64,000 nt of DNA from JAJEAO01 sp963667635. Its GTDB lineage: Bacteria; Acidobacteriota; Vicinamibacteria; Marinacidobacterales; Marinacidobacteraceae. The position numbers and the translations under genes were made by a program. The notes beneath the pieces were generated by a model that saw only the letters and a program-made list of their open reading frames with translations, made no database searches and was not told the origin of the DNA. Within the stretch, counting starts at the first letter, position 1; every line of letters begins with the position of its first letter. Shown here in pieces: positions 1 to 8,737 of this stretch. The stretch is taken from positions 3,472,001 to 3,536,000 of the forward strand of contig OZ246946.1 of assembly GCA_965232015.1 (NCBI GenBank), given 5' to 3'.

Positions 1-2408
1 CGGGTCGTTTCCTCGTGCGGGACGGCGAGCGTGAACGCCTGCGAGAGCTCGCGCACGGCGCGGAGGAACCGCTTCTTGCCGTCGTCCTGCGCCAGGATGT
101 GTTCCTGCGCGGCGGGCAACAGGGCGAGTCGTTCCGCCGGCGTACCGTTGGTCCACGCCGAGCGGTCGAACCCGTGGAACAGGTCGCAGCAGACCTCGTA
201 CTTCTCGAGCATCACGGCTACGGCGTCCGCTTGATGCACAGTGGTGTCACCCCGGCCGCCGCTCTCGGTGTAGGTCGCGAGCGCCAGCTTCAGTTCGGCC
301 GCGATGCCGAGGTAGTCCACGATGAGTCCGCCCGGCTTGTCACGGAAGACCCGGTTCACCCGGGCGATCGCCTGCATCAGGCCGTGGCCGCGCATCGGCT
401 TGTCCACGTACATGGTGTGAAGGCTGGGGGCGTCGAAGCCGGTCAGCCACATGTCGCGCACGATGACGACCTGGAACGGATCCTGGGGATCGCGGAACCG
501 TTTGGCGAGGTTTTCGCGCCGGCCCTTGTTCCGGATGTGCGGCTGCCAGTGCGGTGGATCCGACGCGCTGCCCGTCATGACGACCTTGATTCGGCCCCGG
601 TCGCCTTTCTCGCCGCGCCACTCGGGTCGGAGGCGCGTCACCTCCCGGTAGAGGTCCACGGCGATGCGTCGGCTCATGCAGACGACCATCGCCTTGCCTT
701 CCAGGGCGTCGAGGCGCCGCTCAAAGTGGGCGACGATGTCCTCGGCCACGAGCCCGAGACGCGGCGCCGCGCCGACGACCGCCTCGAGCTGCGCCCACTT
801 TCGCTTCAGTTTCTCCCGGCGGGTGTCCTCCTCGCCTTCGGTCACGTCCTCGAAGTCCGGGTCGATCTGTGGGCGCGCGTCGTCGTCGAGCCTCAGCTTC
901 GCGAGGCGGCTCTCGTAGTAGATCGGGACCGTCGCCCGGTCCTCGACCGAGCGGGCGATGTCGTAGATGCTGATCGTGTCGCCGAACACGGCTCGGGTGC
1001 TGGCGTCCGCCAACTCGATCGGGGTGCCGGTGAAGCCGATGAACGAAGCCCGGGGGAGGGCGTCGCGCATGTGCCGGGCATAGCCATCAATGAAGTCGTA
1101 CTGGCTGCGGTGCGCCTCGTCCGCGATCACGACGATGTTCCGGCGGCGCGACAGGAGGGGATGGCGGCCGCCCTTCTCCTCCGGGAAGAACTTCTGGATC
1201 GTGGTGAAAACCACGCCCCCCGATTCGACATCCAGGCGCTTCCGCAGATCGGTGCGGTTTGCGGCCTGGGCCGGGGGCTGACGGAGGAGGTCGGCACAGC
1301 GCGAGAAGGTGCCGAAGAGCTGGTCGTCGAGGTCGTTCCGGTCGGTGAGAATGACCAGGGTCGGGTTCTCCATGGCGGGCTCGCGGATGATCCGCCCGGC
1401 ATAGAAGGCCATCGTGAGGCTCTTCCCGGACCCCTGCGTGTGCCAGACGACGCCGATCCGGCGGTCTCCCGGATCGCCCCCGGATTGGGACGTGGCTCCG
1501 TATGCCTGCCTCGCCTCGGCGGCTCGCTGCGCCTCCTTCCGGAGCGACGCGGCGCGCAGGGTCTCCTCGACCGCCACCTCGACAGCGTGAACCTGGTGGT
1601 AGCCCGCCATCTTCTTGGCCAGCTTCCCGCTGCCGTCGTCGTCGAACACGGTGAAGTCCCGGAGGAGCGTGAGAAGCCGGAACCGGTCGCAAGTGCCGTG
1701 GAGCAGCACGTCGAGTTGGAGCTGATGCGGCCCGGCCTCCGTTCGGCCGTCCATCGTCCGCCACGGCTTGAACCACTCGCGCCCGGCGGTGAGAGTGCCG
1801 ATCCGGGCCTCCACACCATCCGAGGCGACGAGCGCCATGTTGAAGGCGAACAGGCTCTGTAACTCGCCCCTGTAGGTCTGAAGCTGCTGCCACGCCTTCC
1901 AGACCGTGGCCTTCTCGTCCGCCGGGTTCTTGAGCTCGATCAGCACGAGGGGAAGGCCGTTCACGAACAGCACGACATCCGGGCGTCGCTGGTGATCCCC
2001 CTCCACGACCGTGAACTGGTTCACGGCCAGGAAGTCATTGCGCTCGGGGTGGGCGTAGTCGAGGACGGAGACCTGGGCGCCGCGCATCACTCCATCGCCG
2101 GCGCGATACTCGACGCCTATACCCTCCACCAGCATTCGGTGCAGGTCGCGGTTGCGGGCTTCGAGAGTGGCACCCTGAGGTTCGGTCAGCTTGCGGTAGG
2201 CGTCGTCCAATGCCTCGTCGGGAAGATCCGGGTTTAGCCGGTCCAAGGCGTCACGTAGCCGATGTTCCAGAACGACTTCGGAGTGGTCGGCCCGCTCCGC
2301 GCCGTCCGCGTGCGGGGCGATGTCGGGACCGTGCGCCACCTTCCACCCGAGACCTTCGAGCCATTCGAGCGCGGCGGCTTCGACTTCCGACTCGGTGAAG
2401 ATAGTCAT
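1..2408 (-). CDS. hsdR: Type I restriction endonuclease subunit R (partial, runs off the left edge)
   Basis: Motor and nuclease subunit of a type I restriction-modification complex: it translocates DNA with ATP and cleaves it far from the recognition site. The N-terminal PD-(D/E)XK nuclease is visible as RPDVVLFVNGLPLVLIELKN (D...ExK). The helicase motifs follow in order: Walker A HTQGSGKS, DEAD-like box ADEAHRSQ, GFTGTP, then MWLTGFDAPSLHTMY and QAIARVNRVF (motif VI). About 802 residues are inside the window and the C-terminal HsdM/HsdS-binding end is missing. The ATG at 2408 is the only usable start in frame. It is the last gene of the minus-strand cassette, 85 bp after the RloC-like gene. 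The partners HsdM and HsdS are encoded upstream in the same unit. Confidence 0.95.
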   Translation of the reverse strand, partial: MTIFTESEVEAAALEWLEGLGWKVAHGPDIAPHADGAERADHSEVVLEHRLRDALDRLNPDLPDEALDDAYRKLTEPQGATLEARNRDLHRMLVEGIGVEYRAGDGVMRGAQVSVLDYAHPERNDFLAVNQFTVVEGDHQRRPDVVLFVNGLPLVLIELKNPADEKATVWKAWQQLQTYRGELQSLFAFNMALVASDGVEARIGTLTAGREWFKPWRTMDGRTEAGPHQLQLDVLLHGTCDRFRLLTLLRDFTVFDDDGSGKLAKKMAGYHQVHAVEVAVEETLRAASLRKEAQRAAEARQAYGATSQSGGDPGDRRIGVVWHTQGSGKSLTMAFYAGRIIREPAMENPTLVILTDRNDLDDQLFGTFSRCADLLRQPPAQAANRTDLRKRLDVESGGVVFTTIQKFFPEEKGGRHPLLSRRRNIVVIADEAHRSQYDFIDGYARHMRDALPRASFIGFTGTPIELADASTRAVFGDTISIYDIARSVEDRATVPIYYESRLAKLRLDDDARPQIDPDFEDVTEGEEDTRREKLKRKWAQLEAVVGAAPRLGLVAEDIVAHFERRLDALEGKAMVVCMSRRIAVDLYREVTRLRPEWRGEKGDRGRIKVVMTGSASDPPHWQPHIRNKGRRENLAKRFRDPQDPFQVVIVRDMWLTGFDAPSLHTMYVDKPMRGHGLMQAIARVNRVFRDKPGGLIVDYLGIAAELKLALATYTESGGRGDTTVHQADAVAVMLEKYEVCCDLFHGFDRSAWTNGTPAERLALLPAAQEHILAQDDGKKRFLRAVRELSQAFTLAVPHEETT

Positions 2409-2410
2409 CA

Positions 2411-2432
2411 GGCACCCTCGCTGCCTGGTGCC
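2411..2432 (-). promoter_or_regulatory. Hairpin just ahead of the hsdR start codon
   Basis: On the mRNA strand the arms GGCACC and GGTGCC are perfectly complementary, separated by a 10-nt loop, and end 2 nt before the hsdR ATG. The purine-rich GCGAGGG that could act as the ribosome binding site lies in the loop and 3' arm. Folding could limit translation of the nuclease, so that methylation comes first when the system enters a new cell. The hairpin is seen directly; its role is inferred. Confidence 0.4.
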
Positions 2433-2493
2433 GGCACAAACTTCGCCGCCTGGGCATCTCGCTCGCGTTGATGCGGGGCACTCCCGCGGTCGG

Positions 2494-4779
2494 TCATGCC
2501 GCACTTCCCCCGGAATCCGCAGACGACGTGACAAGTTTCACCATAGCTGAGAAGTGCTTGCCGTCTTCCGCCTTGATCATACACAGCAGATCGCTGAGCA
2601 CGGAAGGCCCCTCTGCGAGCGCCGTCAAGTCATGCTCCGGTTCGCCCATAGCAATGCTGTGTGAGTGCGTGTGCAGGAACCGGAGAATCCGATGCTTCTT
2701 GGCTTCGTCGAACGAGACTTCTTTCATCTTCTGCCACAGTCCTCCAGAAACCTGCGGCTGACGGAACGCGAGAAACGCTTCCAGCATGCGCCTGGCCATG
2801 TTTGGAAGGGCGTAATTCTCCTCAAGATCCCTCGATGCCGCCGTCGTTGCCGCTTCATGAATGCGGGCGAACAGATACTGGTATTCTGAGTCATACTCAG
2901 CAAGCAGTGGATCGAGGCCCCGAATGGCGCTACTCCGTATGTTGTCCTCTTGCCCAGACTCGAGCATGAAGAATCGGGCGGGGCCGTTGCTCGAACTCCT
3001 ACGTGCCCCACCGTTCAGATGTCGAAACCAGTTGCGAACCTGTCGAAAGAAGGAGAAATTGTGTGTCAAGACGAACAGTTGGCCCGCGTCTCCCGTGCGT
3101 TCTCGAATGAAGCCGAACGCGAGGAACAACGCGTTCGCATCGAGGCTCGACACTGGATCGTCCAGTACCACGACCCCACGCGCACGCTCGAATCGTCTGT
3201 CCTGCAGGGACTTAAGAAAGTACAAGAGAGCGATGGCGGTAGTCTCTCCCTCGCTCACCGATCGAACTGGTTCGCCACTGCGTGTGATGGAGTAGCCCGT
3301 TTCCTTGATCCCGAGGGATAGCTCGCCATGACCGAGATACTTTCGCAGATCCTCGTTCAGATCCTCGGCCGGCCGCCGATGCTCTACCATCTCGCCTTCG
3401 AGCTTGGCGATCTTGGCATCCAACCGCTGCGCCGCTCGCTCGTTCGTTCCTCGATCCGCGCGTGCACTAGTCGCTGCGTCCTGCAATAGAACGAACTCGT
3501 CCAGCTCGAAGGCAATCATGTGTCTGGCCAACCGGTTCCGGGCCTCTTCACGCCCAGTCTCGAAAGTCTCGCTCTCCTCATTATGCTCTCTGATCACCGT
3601 GTTTAGCTTCTCTACCACGTCCTCATCCATCTGCGGCTGCTTGAACTCCACCTTTACCTCCTCAAATGCCCGAGCCTTCTTGCATGCCAGCGCCTGAATT
3701 AGAACGCCGAGGAATCCGCGCGTTGAACCCAGTGCGTCCCTCAGCGCGCGCTCACAAGACTGGAATTCTCGGACGAAATGGTCATAGAGAGCCGTCGGAG
3801 GGGGTACCTCGATGCCGTCGGCCGCCTCAAGTGCAGTCTCTAGTCGTTGGAGCTGCTGGTCGATGTGCTGAAGCAACCGGTCGTACTCCACGTTGAAATG
3901 TGCGCTAAGGACATCCAAACGCTGCTGTGGCAACGACTGGCTGCAGAACAGGCACTGTTCGGCCTTCCTATCCCGGTGCAACGTCAGACCTTGGAGTGTC
4001 CAGTCGGCGAGCGCGGGATCGCCCTTCAAAGCGTCAATCGCGGCTGAACCAACCGTTGTCGTTAGGACTGTTAGCACCCGGTCCCTGAGTGTGTTGAAAT
4101 CCGGCAAGGCATAGTCGAGCTCGGCGACTCGCGGTTTCGCCGTACCGTTATGGTGAGCACGGAGTCTGTCGTGATCCGTGTCGGTCAAGCGGTGAATCGT
4201 AGCGTCACCGTTGGCAAGCATCTGCCTTGCGTCATTCAGGAAATTGGACTTGTTGTAGTTGTTGTAGCGATTCTGGCGGCCAGCCCTGAGGGTGTTCTTG
4301 ATGTGTTTCGCACGCTCGATACAGAATCGGTCCAGTTTGCTATTGGCTTCCTGCTCGGCGGAACGCGCCCATGTCAGGGTATCTACGAGTGCCGCGCGAT
4401 CCCTCTGTAGGTGCTCAAGCGTTCTTTGCTTCTCCACGCTCTCCGCGCCCAGCACGAGAATGGGAGGCATGTCGCCGCCTCCGACGGGCAACACGTTCTC
4501 CTCAACGAAGTCCCGGTTGAACACTCGGATGTGAAGCGGCGAGTGCGGGAAGGCGTCGCCCGGCACATCGTGACCGTTGATGCGCAAAACGGCCTCGCCC
4601 ATCCCCGGCGCGCGAGCAACCTCAAGGCTTCGAAACAGCCGGCTCAGCGTCGTCTTGCCCGTCCCATTCCAGCCGTAGATGACGTTGTAACGTCCGAATT
4701 CAGGAAGGTTTGACGGCCACCTGAAGTCGCGGAAGATGCCACACCTGCGCAACCGTGCTATTCGGTCGATGCGTGTCAT
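2494..4779 (-). CDS. RloC-like AAA_13 ATPase with zinc hook, candidate anticodon nuclease
   Basis: Belongs to the AAA_13 group that includes PrrC and RloC, ABC-type ATPases coupled to tRNA anticodon cleavage and found in type I restriction loci. Length 761 aa matches RloC (about 750) rather than PrrC (about 400). Visible features: Walker A GWNGTGKTT (residues ~36-44), a Rad50-like zinc-hook CLFC at C276/C279 within charged helical stretches, signature VSEGET (~508), Walker B VVVLDDPVSSLD (~536) and a downstream LTHN switch. Near the C-terminus R663-x3-E667 followed by several histidines (H696, H703, H705, H707) resembles the Arg-Glu-His nuclease triad of PrrC. The ATG overlaps the hsdS stop (ATGA), so the two are translationally coupled. 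The order hsdM-hsdS-this gene-hsdR matches the prrABCD locus. Nuclease activity is inferred; it could be a non-nuclease AAA_13 protein. Confidence 0.8.
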   Translation of the reverse strand: MTRIDRIARLRRCGIFRDFRWPSNLPEFGRYNVIYGWNGTGKTTLSRLFRSLEVARAPGMGEAVLRINGHDVPGDAFPHSPLHIRVFNRDFVEENVLPVGGGDMPPILVLGAESVEKQRTLEHLQRDRAALVDTLTWARSAEQEANSKLDRFCIERAKHIKNTLRAGRQNRYNNYNKSNFLNDARQMLANGDATIHRLTDTDHDRLRAHHNGTAKPRVAELDYALPDFNTLRDRVLTVLTTTVGSAAIDALKGDPALADWTLQGLTLHRDRKAEQCLFCSQSLPQQRLDVLSAHFNVEYDRLLQHIDQQLQRLETALEAADGIEVPPPTALYDHFVREFQSCERALRDALGSTRGFLGVLIQALACKKARAFEEVKVEFKQPQMDEDVVEKLNTVIREHNEESETFETGREEARNRLARHMIAFELDEFVLLQDAATSARADRGTNERAAQRLDAKIAKLEGEMVEHRRPAEDLNEDLRKYLGHGELSLGIKETGYSITRSGEPVRSVSEGETTAIALLYFLKSLQDRRFERARGVVVLDDPVSSLDANALFLAFGFIRERTGDAGQLFVLTHNFSFFRQVRNWFRHLNGGARRSSSNGPARFFMLESGQEDNIRSSAIRGLDPLLAEYDSEYQYLFARIHEAATTAASRDLEENYALPNMARRMLEAFLAFRQPQVSGGLWQKMKEVSFDEAKKHRILRFLHTHSHSIAMGEPEHDLTALAEGPSVLSDLLCMIKAEDGKHFSAMVKLVTSSADSGGSAA

Positions 4780-6431
4780 TCCGCCCTCTCGAGGAACCTC
4801 GTCGTATCGTAAGCGTGCAGTTGTCCGGCGATGAGTCGCGGGAGTAGCGTGTCGCGGAGTGTCACGAGGCTACGACTGCTCAGTTCGTTGGCAACTCGTC
4901 GCTCCAGCATGCTCGAGAAAGTTCCCGATAGTCTCGCGATCACGTCATCGGGAGGCGCAACGCAGAGGGCTTCCGTCAGATGGTGCCGCCTGATGTGTCC
5001 CATGGTTGTGGCCTTGTCCTGGGCGATCCGTCGGAATGTCCGAAGATGGGACAGCAGAGAGTGAAGGTAGAACCACTTGGGATACCTCGCCGACGTGACC
5101 TTGAAGAGGTGCTGGTTCAAGGCCGCCCGCCCACCGCACCACGTTCTGACCAGCAGGCTTCCTGACCACGAGAACACAACGTCGCCATCCTCGATTATGC
5201 ACACTGGTCTGATAGCGGCACTCGCCCACTCCCCGCTATTCGCCTCTCCAGCCCGCAACTGGGCGATCTTGACCACCGGCAGTCGTGCTTCGTTCTTCGC
5301 GGGCCGGAACTTCTGAAGAGCAAGCCCGTTCTGGAACCGCGCGATCTCGTCGAGCGGGGCTGCGTTCCACCCCAACGGTATCTTGCCCATCTCGGAATCC
5401 ACCATCCGGTCGGGGAAGAGGTCGGCGATCTCGTGCGGCACGCCCGTGTCGCGGCCCTCCATCTGGGCGCGGACGGGATCGAAGTCCACGAACCAGGACT
5501 TAAAGAGCGCTCGGGCCATCGCCTCCAGCGTCCAGTTCATCCGCCGGTTCAGGTCGATCTTGTTGTCGAGCGTCTCCAGTACGTCGACGATACGGCAGCG
5601 AATCGTGTTCAGGTGGGGAACCCGCAGACCCAGAAAGTCTTCCCGCGCAAGGCCCAAGTTTGTCGTCCCAGTTGCGCATGCTCGACAGTACGCACGGACT
5701 TGAGGTGTTCGAAGCAACCAGTAGATGTAGTCACTCGGGACATCTTCCAGTTTCGGTATCAACTTGACTGTGTCCTGAGTCAGGCGACCTGAATACTGTG
5801 CGGACGGAAGTCTGGCAACGGCACCAAGCAGGTCCGCCGCTTGGGTGACGTCTTTCAGGGAGACATAGAGGTCTCGAGGTTGAACCATGAGGTGATCCGG
5901 GGAATCGCCTCCGTAGGTTCGCAGGGAATCCGAGCGGAATCCACCGTTGCGCTGAATTGTCGCGAGCCCGAGCAGCAAAGGACCGGGTTGCCCGAGGAGA
6001 CGGCTCTTGTACGTCCTACCTCTCTGAAGGGTAAAGTAATCCCCCAATGTCTTGTCAGCAGTTGTTGAGATGGGCATCGCTGGATGCCTTGAACCGATCG
6101 CCTGGGAATCCGACCTCGGATCCTGCACGGCTACGCCGTGTCGCCGGATGATGTTGCGAAATCCTTCGTCGGTCCTGGCCCAGTCCACGACATCGACCTT
6201 GAACGGCAGATCGGAGTCTCCGAGCGCCTCGTCCAAGGCGGAGACTGTGCGTAGCGGGAGGGGCTCCTCACCCATGACCGCCAGGTCGAGGTCCGAGTAG
6301 TCCTTTGCGGTCCAGGTCGCGCGGGATCCAAAGGCGAGCACCTCGCGATCCGGTACATGAATCCGTAGAGCGCGGCGGACGATAGCCCAATGATCGGGCC
6401 GGAGGTCGACGCTAGGTACGGAAGTCCTCAT
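4776..6431 (-). CDS. hsdS: MntA-type nucleotidyltransferase fused in frame to type I specificity subunit HsdS
   Basis: One open frame of 551 codons. Residues 1-~113 form a minimal nucleotidyltransferase with the exact antitoxin motif GSx10DxD (G35-S36, D47, D49), homologous to the separate MntA at 8393-8737. From about residue 119 it is HsdS: two target-recognition halves with the conserved helices IVDVLETLDNKIDLNRRMN and ALFKSWFVDFDPVRAQMEG between them, and a C-terminal LPRLIAGQL-like repeat. The ATG at 6431 overlaps the hepT stop by one base (TAATG). No stop separates the domains; the linker is short and polar. An internal ATG at 6077, with a weak AAGG upstream, could make a 433-aa HsdS of normal length, so separate products are possible. 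MntA neutralises HepT by adding AMP; HsdS sets the DNA target. That the fusion is functional is inferred. Confidence 0.88.
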   Translation of the reverse strand: MRTSVPSVDLRPDHWAIVRRALRIHVPDREVLAFGSRATWTAKDYSDLDLAVMGEEPLPLRTVSALDEALGDSDLPFKVDVVDWARTDEGFRNIIRRHGVAVQDPRSDSQAIGSRHPAMPISTTADKTLGDYFTLQRGRTYKSRLLGQPGPLLLGLATIQRNGGFRSDSLRTYGGDSPDHLMVQPRDLYVSLKDVTQAADLLGAVARLPSAQYSGRLTQDTVKLIPKLEDVPSDYIYWLLRTPQVRAYCRACATGTTNLGLAREDFLGLRVPHLNTIRCRIVDVLETLDNKIDLNRRMNWTLEAMARALFKSWFVDFDPVRAQMEGRDTGVPHEIADLFPDRMVDSEMGKIPLGWNAAPLDEIARFQNGLALQKFRPAKNEARLPVVKIAQLRAGEANSGEWASAAIRPVCIIEDGDVVFSWSGSLLVRTWCGGRAALNQHLFKVTSARYPKWFYLHSLLSHLRTFRRIAQDKATTMGHIRRHHLTEALCVAPPDDVIARLSGTFSSMLERRVANELSSRSLVTLRDTLLPRLIAGQLHAYDTTRFLERAE

Positions 6432-6838
6432 TACAGCCAGTCCCGCAGCCGGTCCCGGAGATAGGCCACCTCCTCGAGAAACCCCGGAATGGCCGCAACC
6501 ACGGTCTCCGCGATCGACTCGTTGTAGGTGTGGCTCGTCATGCCGCGCATCTTCCGGTAGTCGCGCCATTCGGGCCACGCCCCGAGCAAAAGCCCCTGCT
6601 CGTTCGCCGTGCGGATCTGATCCTGAAAGGTCATTTGATCGAACAGCGCCGGGTTGGCCGCCGTGAATTCCAAGTAGCGCTTCAGAGTCTTGCAGCCGAG
6701 TTCGTAGGTGAACTCGAAACGCTGAATCAGGCCGTCGCGAATCTGAAGGTCGCTCGTGTCCTCCCGATACCGCTCCAGTCCCTCCGCCAGCCGTTGGATC
6801 GCCCGTTCGAAGGGTGTGATGTCCGGGATGTCATACAT
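6431..6838 (-). CDS. hepT: HepT-like HEPN-domain toxin (copy 1)
   Basis: 135-aa all-alpha protein of the HEPN / nucleotidyltransferase-substrate-binding (HI0074) family. It carries the RX4HXY signature of HepT ribonucleases, R98-GMTS-H103-T-Y105; in characterised HepT the tyrosine is the residue modified by the cognate MntA. An N-terminal FEFTYELGCKTLKRYLE helix is typical of the family. The ATG at 6838 is chosen because homology begins there and it lies 4 nt after the hsdM stop. It is followed with a 1-nt overlap by the nucleotidyltransferase half of the MntA-HsdS protein, its expected antitoxin. As a toxin it would cleave RNA, often tRNA. It is divergent in sequence from copy 2 at 8728. Confidence 0.88.
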   Translation of the reverse strand: MYDIPDITPFERAIQRLAEGLERYREDTSDLQIRDGLIQRFEFTYELGCKTLKRYLEFTAANPALFDQMTFQDQIRTANEQGLLLGAWPEWRDYRKMRGMTSHTYNESIAETVVAAIPGFLEEVAYLRDRLRDWL

Positions 6839-6842
6839 GTGG

Positions 6843-8396
6843 TTACCGACTCCAGAATCCCAGCGCCGCAAGGTTCGCGGTGATCGCGGCGTCGAGCCGC
6901 GCGCCCTCGGCCTGCTGTTCGCGAAGCTCCGACACCAGCCGCTCCATTTTGTCCTCGAACGGCTCGCCGTCATCCTTCTGGGGCTCCACGCCTACGTAGC
7001 GACCTGGCGTGAGTACGTGGCCGTGCTTGCGGACTTCGTCTAGGGGGGCGCTCCGGCAGAAGCCAGCGATGTCCTCGTAGTGGCTGTCGCCGCCCTTCCT
7101 CCAAGCGCGGTAGGTGTCGGCCATCCGGGCGATGTCCTCATCCGTGAGTTCTCGGTGCGTCCGGTCCGCCATCCGGCCCAGCTTCCTCGCATCAAGAAAG
7201 AGGATTTCGCCACGACGCTGCCGTCGTCCTCGGGCGAGGAACCAGAGGCACGCCGGGATCTGGGTCGAGTAGAAGAGCTGGCCGGGCAGGGCGACCATGC
7301 ACTCCACGAGTCCAGACTCGACGAGAGCTGCGCGGATCTTGCCCTCGCCGGATTGGTTCGAGGACATGGACCCGTTGGCCAGCACGAACCCCGCGACGCC
7401 TCGCGGCGCGAGGTGGTGGACCATGTGCTGCACCCAGGCGAAGTTCGCGTTGCCCTTTGGCGGAACCCCGTAGCGCCAGCGCCCGTCCTCGGCCAGACGC
7501 TCGCCGCCCCAGTCCGAGACGTTGAATGGCGGGTTGGCGAGGATGAAGTCCGCCTTCAGATAGGGATGGTGGTCGTCGTGGAAGCTGTCCCCGTGGGCGA
7601 TCTGCCCGCCGATCCCGCGGATGGCGAGGTTCATCTGCGCCAGGCGCCAAGTGGTGTAGTTGGACTCCTGGCCGTAGATCGAGATGTCTCCGCGCCTCGT
7701 CCCTCCGTTCCCGTTTCCGTTCGCGTGGGCGCGGATGAACTCCACGGACTGCACGAACATGCCCGCGGAGCCGCAGCAGGGGTCGTACACGCGCCCTTCG
7801 TACGGCTCCAGCATCGCGACGAGCAGCTTCACGATGCAGCGCGGCGTGTAGAACTCGCCACCCCGCTTTCCCTCCGAGTCCGCGAAGCGCGAGAGGAAGT
7901 ACTCGTAGACGCGCCCCAGCACGTCCCGGGAACGGGCCTCGGCATCACCGACCCGAATGTTCCCGACGAGGTCGATCAGTCCTCCGAGACGCTGCTTGTC
8001 GAGCGCCGGGCGGGCGTAGTCCCTCGGCAGCACCTGCTTCAGAGCCGGATTGTCCCGCTCGATGGCCGCCATCGCCCGGTCCACGGTCTGCCCGATGGTG
8101 GGTTGCCGCGCTTCAGCTTGCAAGCGCCCCCAGCGAGCCTCGCGGGGGACCCAGAAGATGTTGTCGGCGACGTACTCATCCCGCTCTTCCGCCGCATCCT
8201 CGCCCCACTCGGCGAGCAGCGCTGCGTGGTGCTCTTCGAAGGCGTCCGAGATGTACTTGAGGAAGATGAGTCCGAGGACCACGTGCTTGTACTCGGCGGC
8301 GTCCATCGAGCCGCGGAGCTTGTCGGCCATTTCCCACAGCTCCGCCTCGTAGCCGGTCGTGGCGCCGCTCGTGGCGTTGCGCTTTGCCATACTCAT
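6843..8396 (-). CDS. hsdM: Type I DNA methyltransferase subunit M
   Basis: N6-adenine methyltransferase of the type I system, using S-adenosylmethionine to protect host sites. The 517-aa protein has the N-terminal helical bundle (AELWEMADKLRGSMDAAEYK), the SAM motif DPCCGSAGMF, QESNYTTWRLAQMNL, and catalytic NPPF in ILANPPFNVSDWGGE. Length and motif order are normal. The ATG at 8396 overlaps the stop of the preceding mntA (ATGA), which fixes the start; a second ATG follows two codons later. HepT copy 1 begins 4 nt downstream. The gene is thus embedded between two HEPN/MNT modules, so methylase and toxin-antitoxin production are likely coordinated on one transcript. Confidence 0.96.
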   Translation of the reverse strand: MSMAKRNATSGATTGYEAELWEMADKLRGSMDAAEYKHVVLGLIFLKYISDAFEEHHAALLAEWGEDAAEERDEYVADNIFWVPREARWGRLQAEARQPTIGQTVDRAMAAIERDNPALKQVLPRDYARPALDKQRLGGLIDLVGNIRVGDAEARSRDVLGRVYEYFLSRFADSEGKRGGEFYTPRCIVKLLVAMLEPYEGRVYDPCCGSAGMFVQSVEFIRAHANGNGNGGTRRGDISIYGQESNYTTWRLAQMNLAIRGIGGQIAHGDSFHDDHHPYLKADFILANPPFNVSDWGGERLAEDGRWRYGVPPKGNANFAWVQHMVHHLAPRGVAGFVLANGSMSSNQSGEGKIRAALVESGLVECMVALPGQLFYSTQIPACLWFLARGRRQRRGEILFLDARKLGRMADRTHRELTDEDIARMADTYRAWRKGGDSHYEDIAGFCRSAPLDEVRKHGHVLTPGRYVGVEPQKDDGEPFEDKMERLVSELREQQAEGARLDAAITANLAALGFWSR

Positions 8397-8737
8397 CGCG
8401 GCTTCTCTCTCGCCGGCGACTCGGAGTGGTTCTCCCGGAGCGCCACATGATGCGCCTCGATCCCGCTGCGGAACGACTTCGGCACATCGTCCCACACGAA
8501 GAGATCCACGCGGAACGGAAGGTTGCTCTCCTCGAAGGCCTCGCGCAGGCTGCCGACCTCCGGTCGCTGGTCAGGGGTGGCGAAGACGACGAGATCGAGA
8601 TCCGACCAGGGTCGCGAGGTGCCCTGTACGCGGGATCCGTAGGCCCAGGCGGGCGTGTCAGGCAAGTGTTGCCTGAGCAGCGACATGACAGCCCGGCGCT
8701 CGGCTGCGCTCAGGTCGAGGCGGTCGTCTAGTCCCAC
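8393..8737 (-). CDS. mntA: MntA-like nucleotidyltransferase antitoxin (copy 2)
   Basis: 114-aa minimal nucleotidyltransferase with the motif GSx10DxD (G34-S35, D46, D48 in AYGSRVQG...SDLDLVVF). MntA antitoxins AMPylate the HEPN toxin on tyrosine to inactivate it. The GTG at 8737 is preferred because similarity to the paralogue inside MntA-HsdS starts near there (LDLSAAERRAV against VDLRPDHWAIV); the first ATG is 17 codons further in. It overlaps the hepT copy 2 end by 10 nt and its stop overlaps the hsdM start, so the three are coupled. Both catalytic aspartates are intact. Confidence 0.87.
   Translation of the reverse strand: MGLDDRLDLSAAERRAVMSLLRQHLPDTPAWAYGSRVQGTSRPWSDLDLVVFATPDQRPEVGSLREAFEESNLPFRVDLFVWDDVPKSFRSGIEAHHVALRENHSESPAREKPR

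Noticed and set aside
15..1862. 615-codon plus-strand open frame at the left edge
   Set aside because: Antisense to hsdR, whose motifs are complete in order; no domain in the plus-strand translation.
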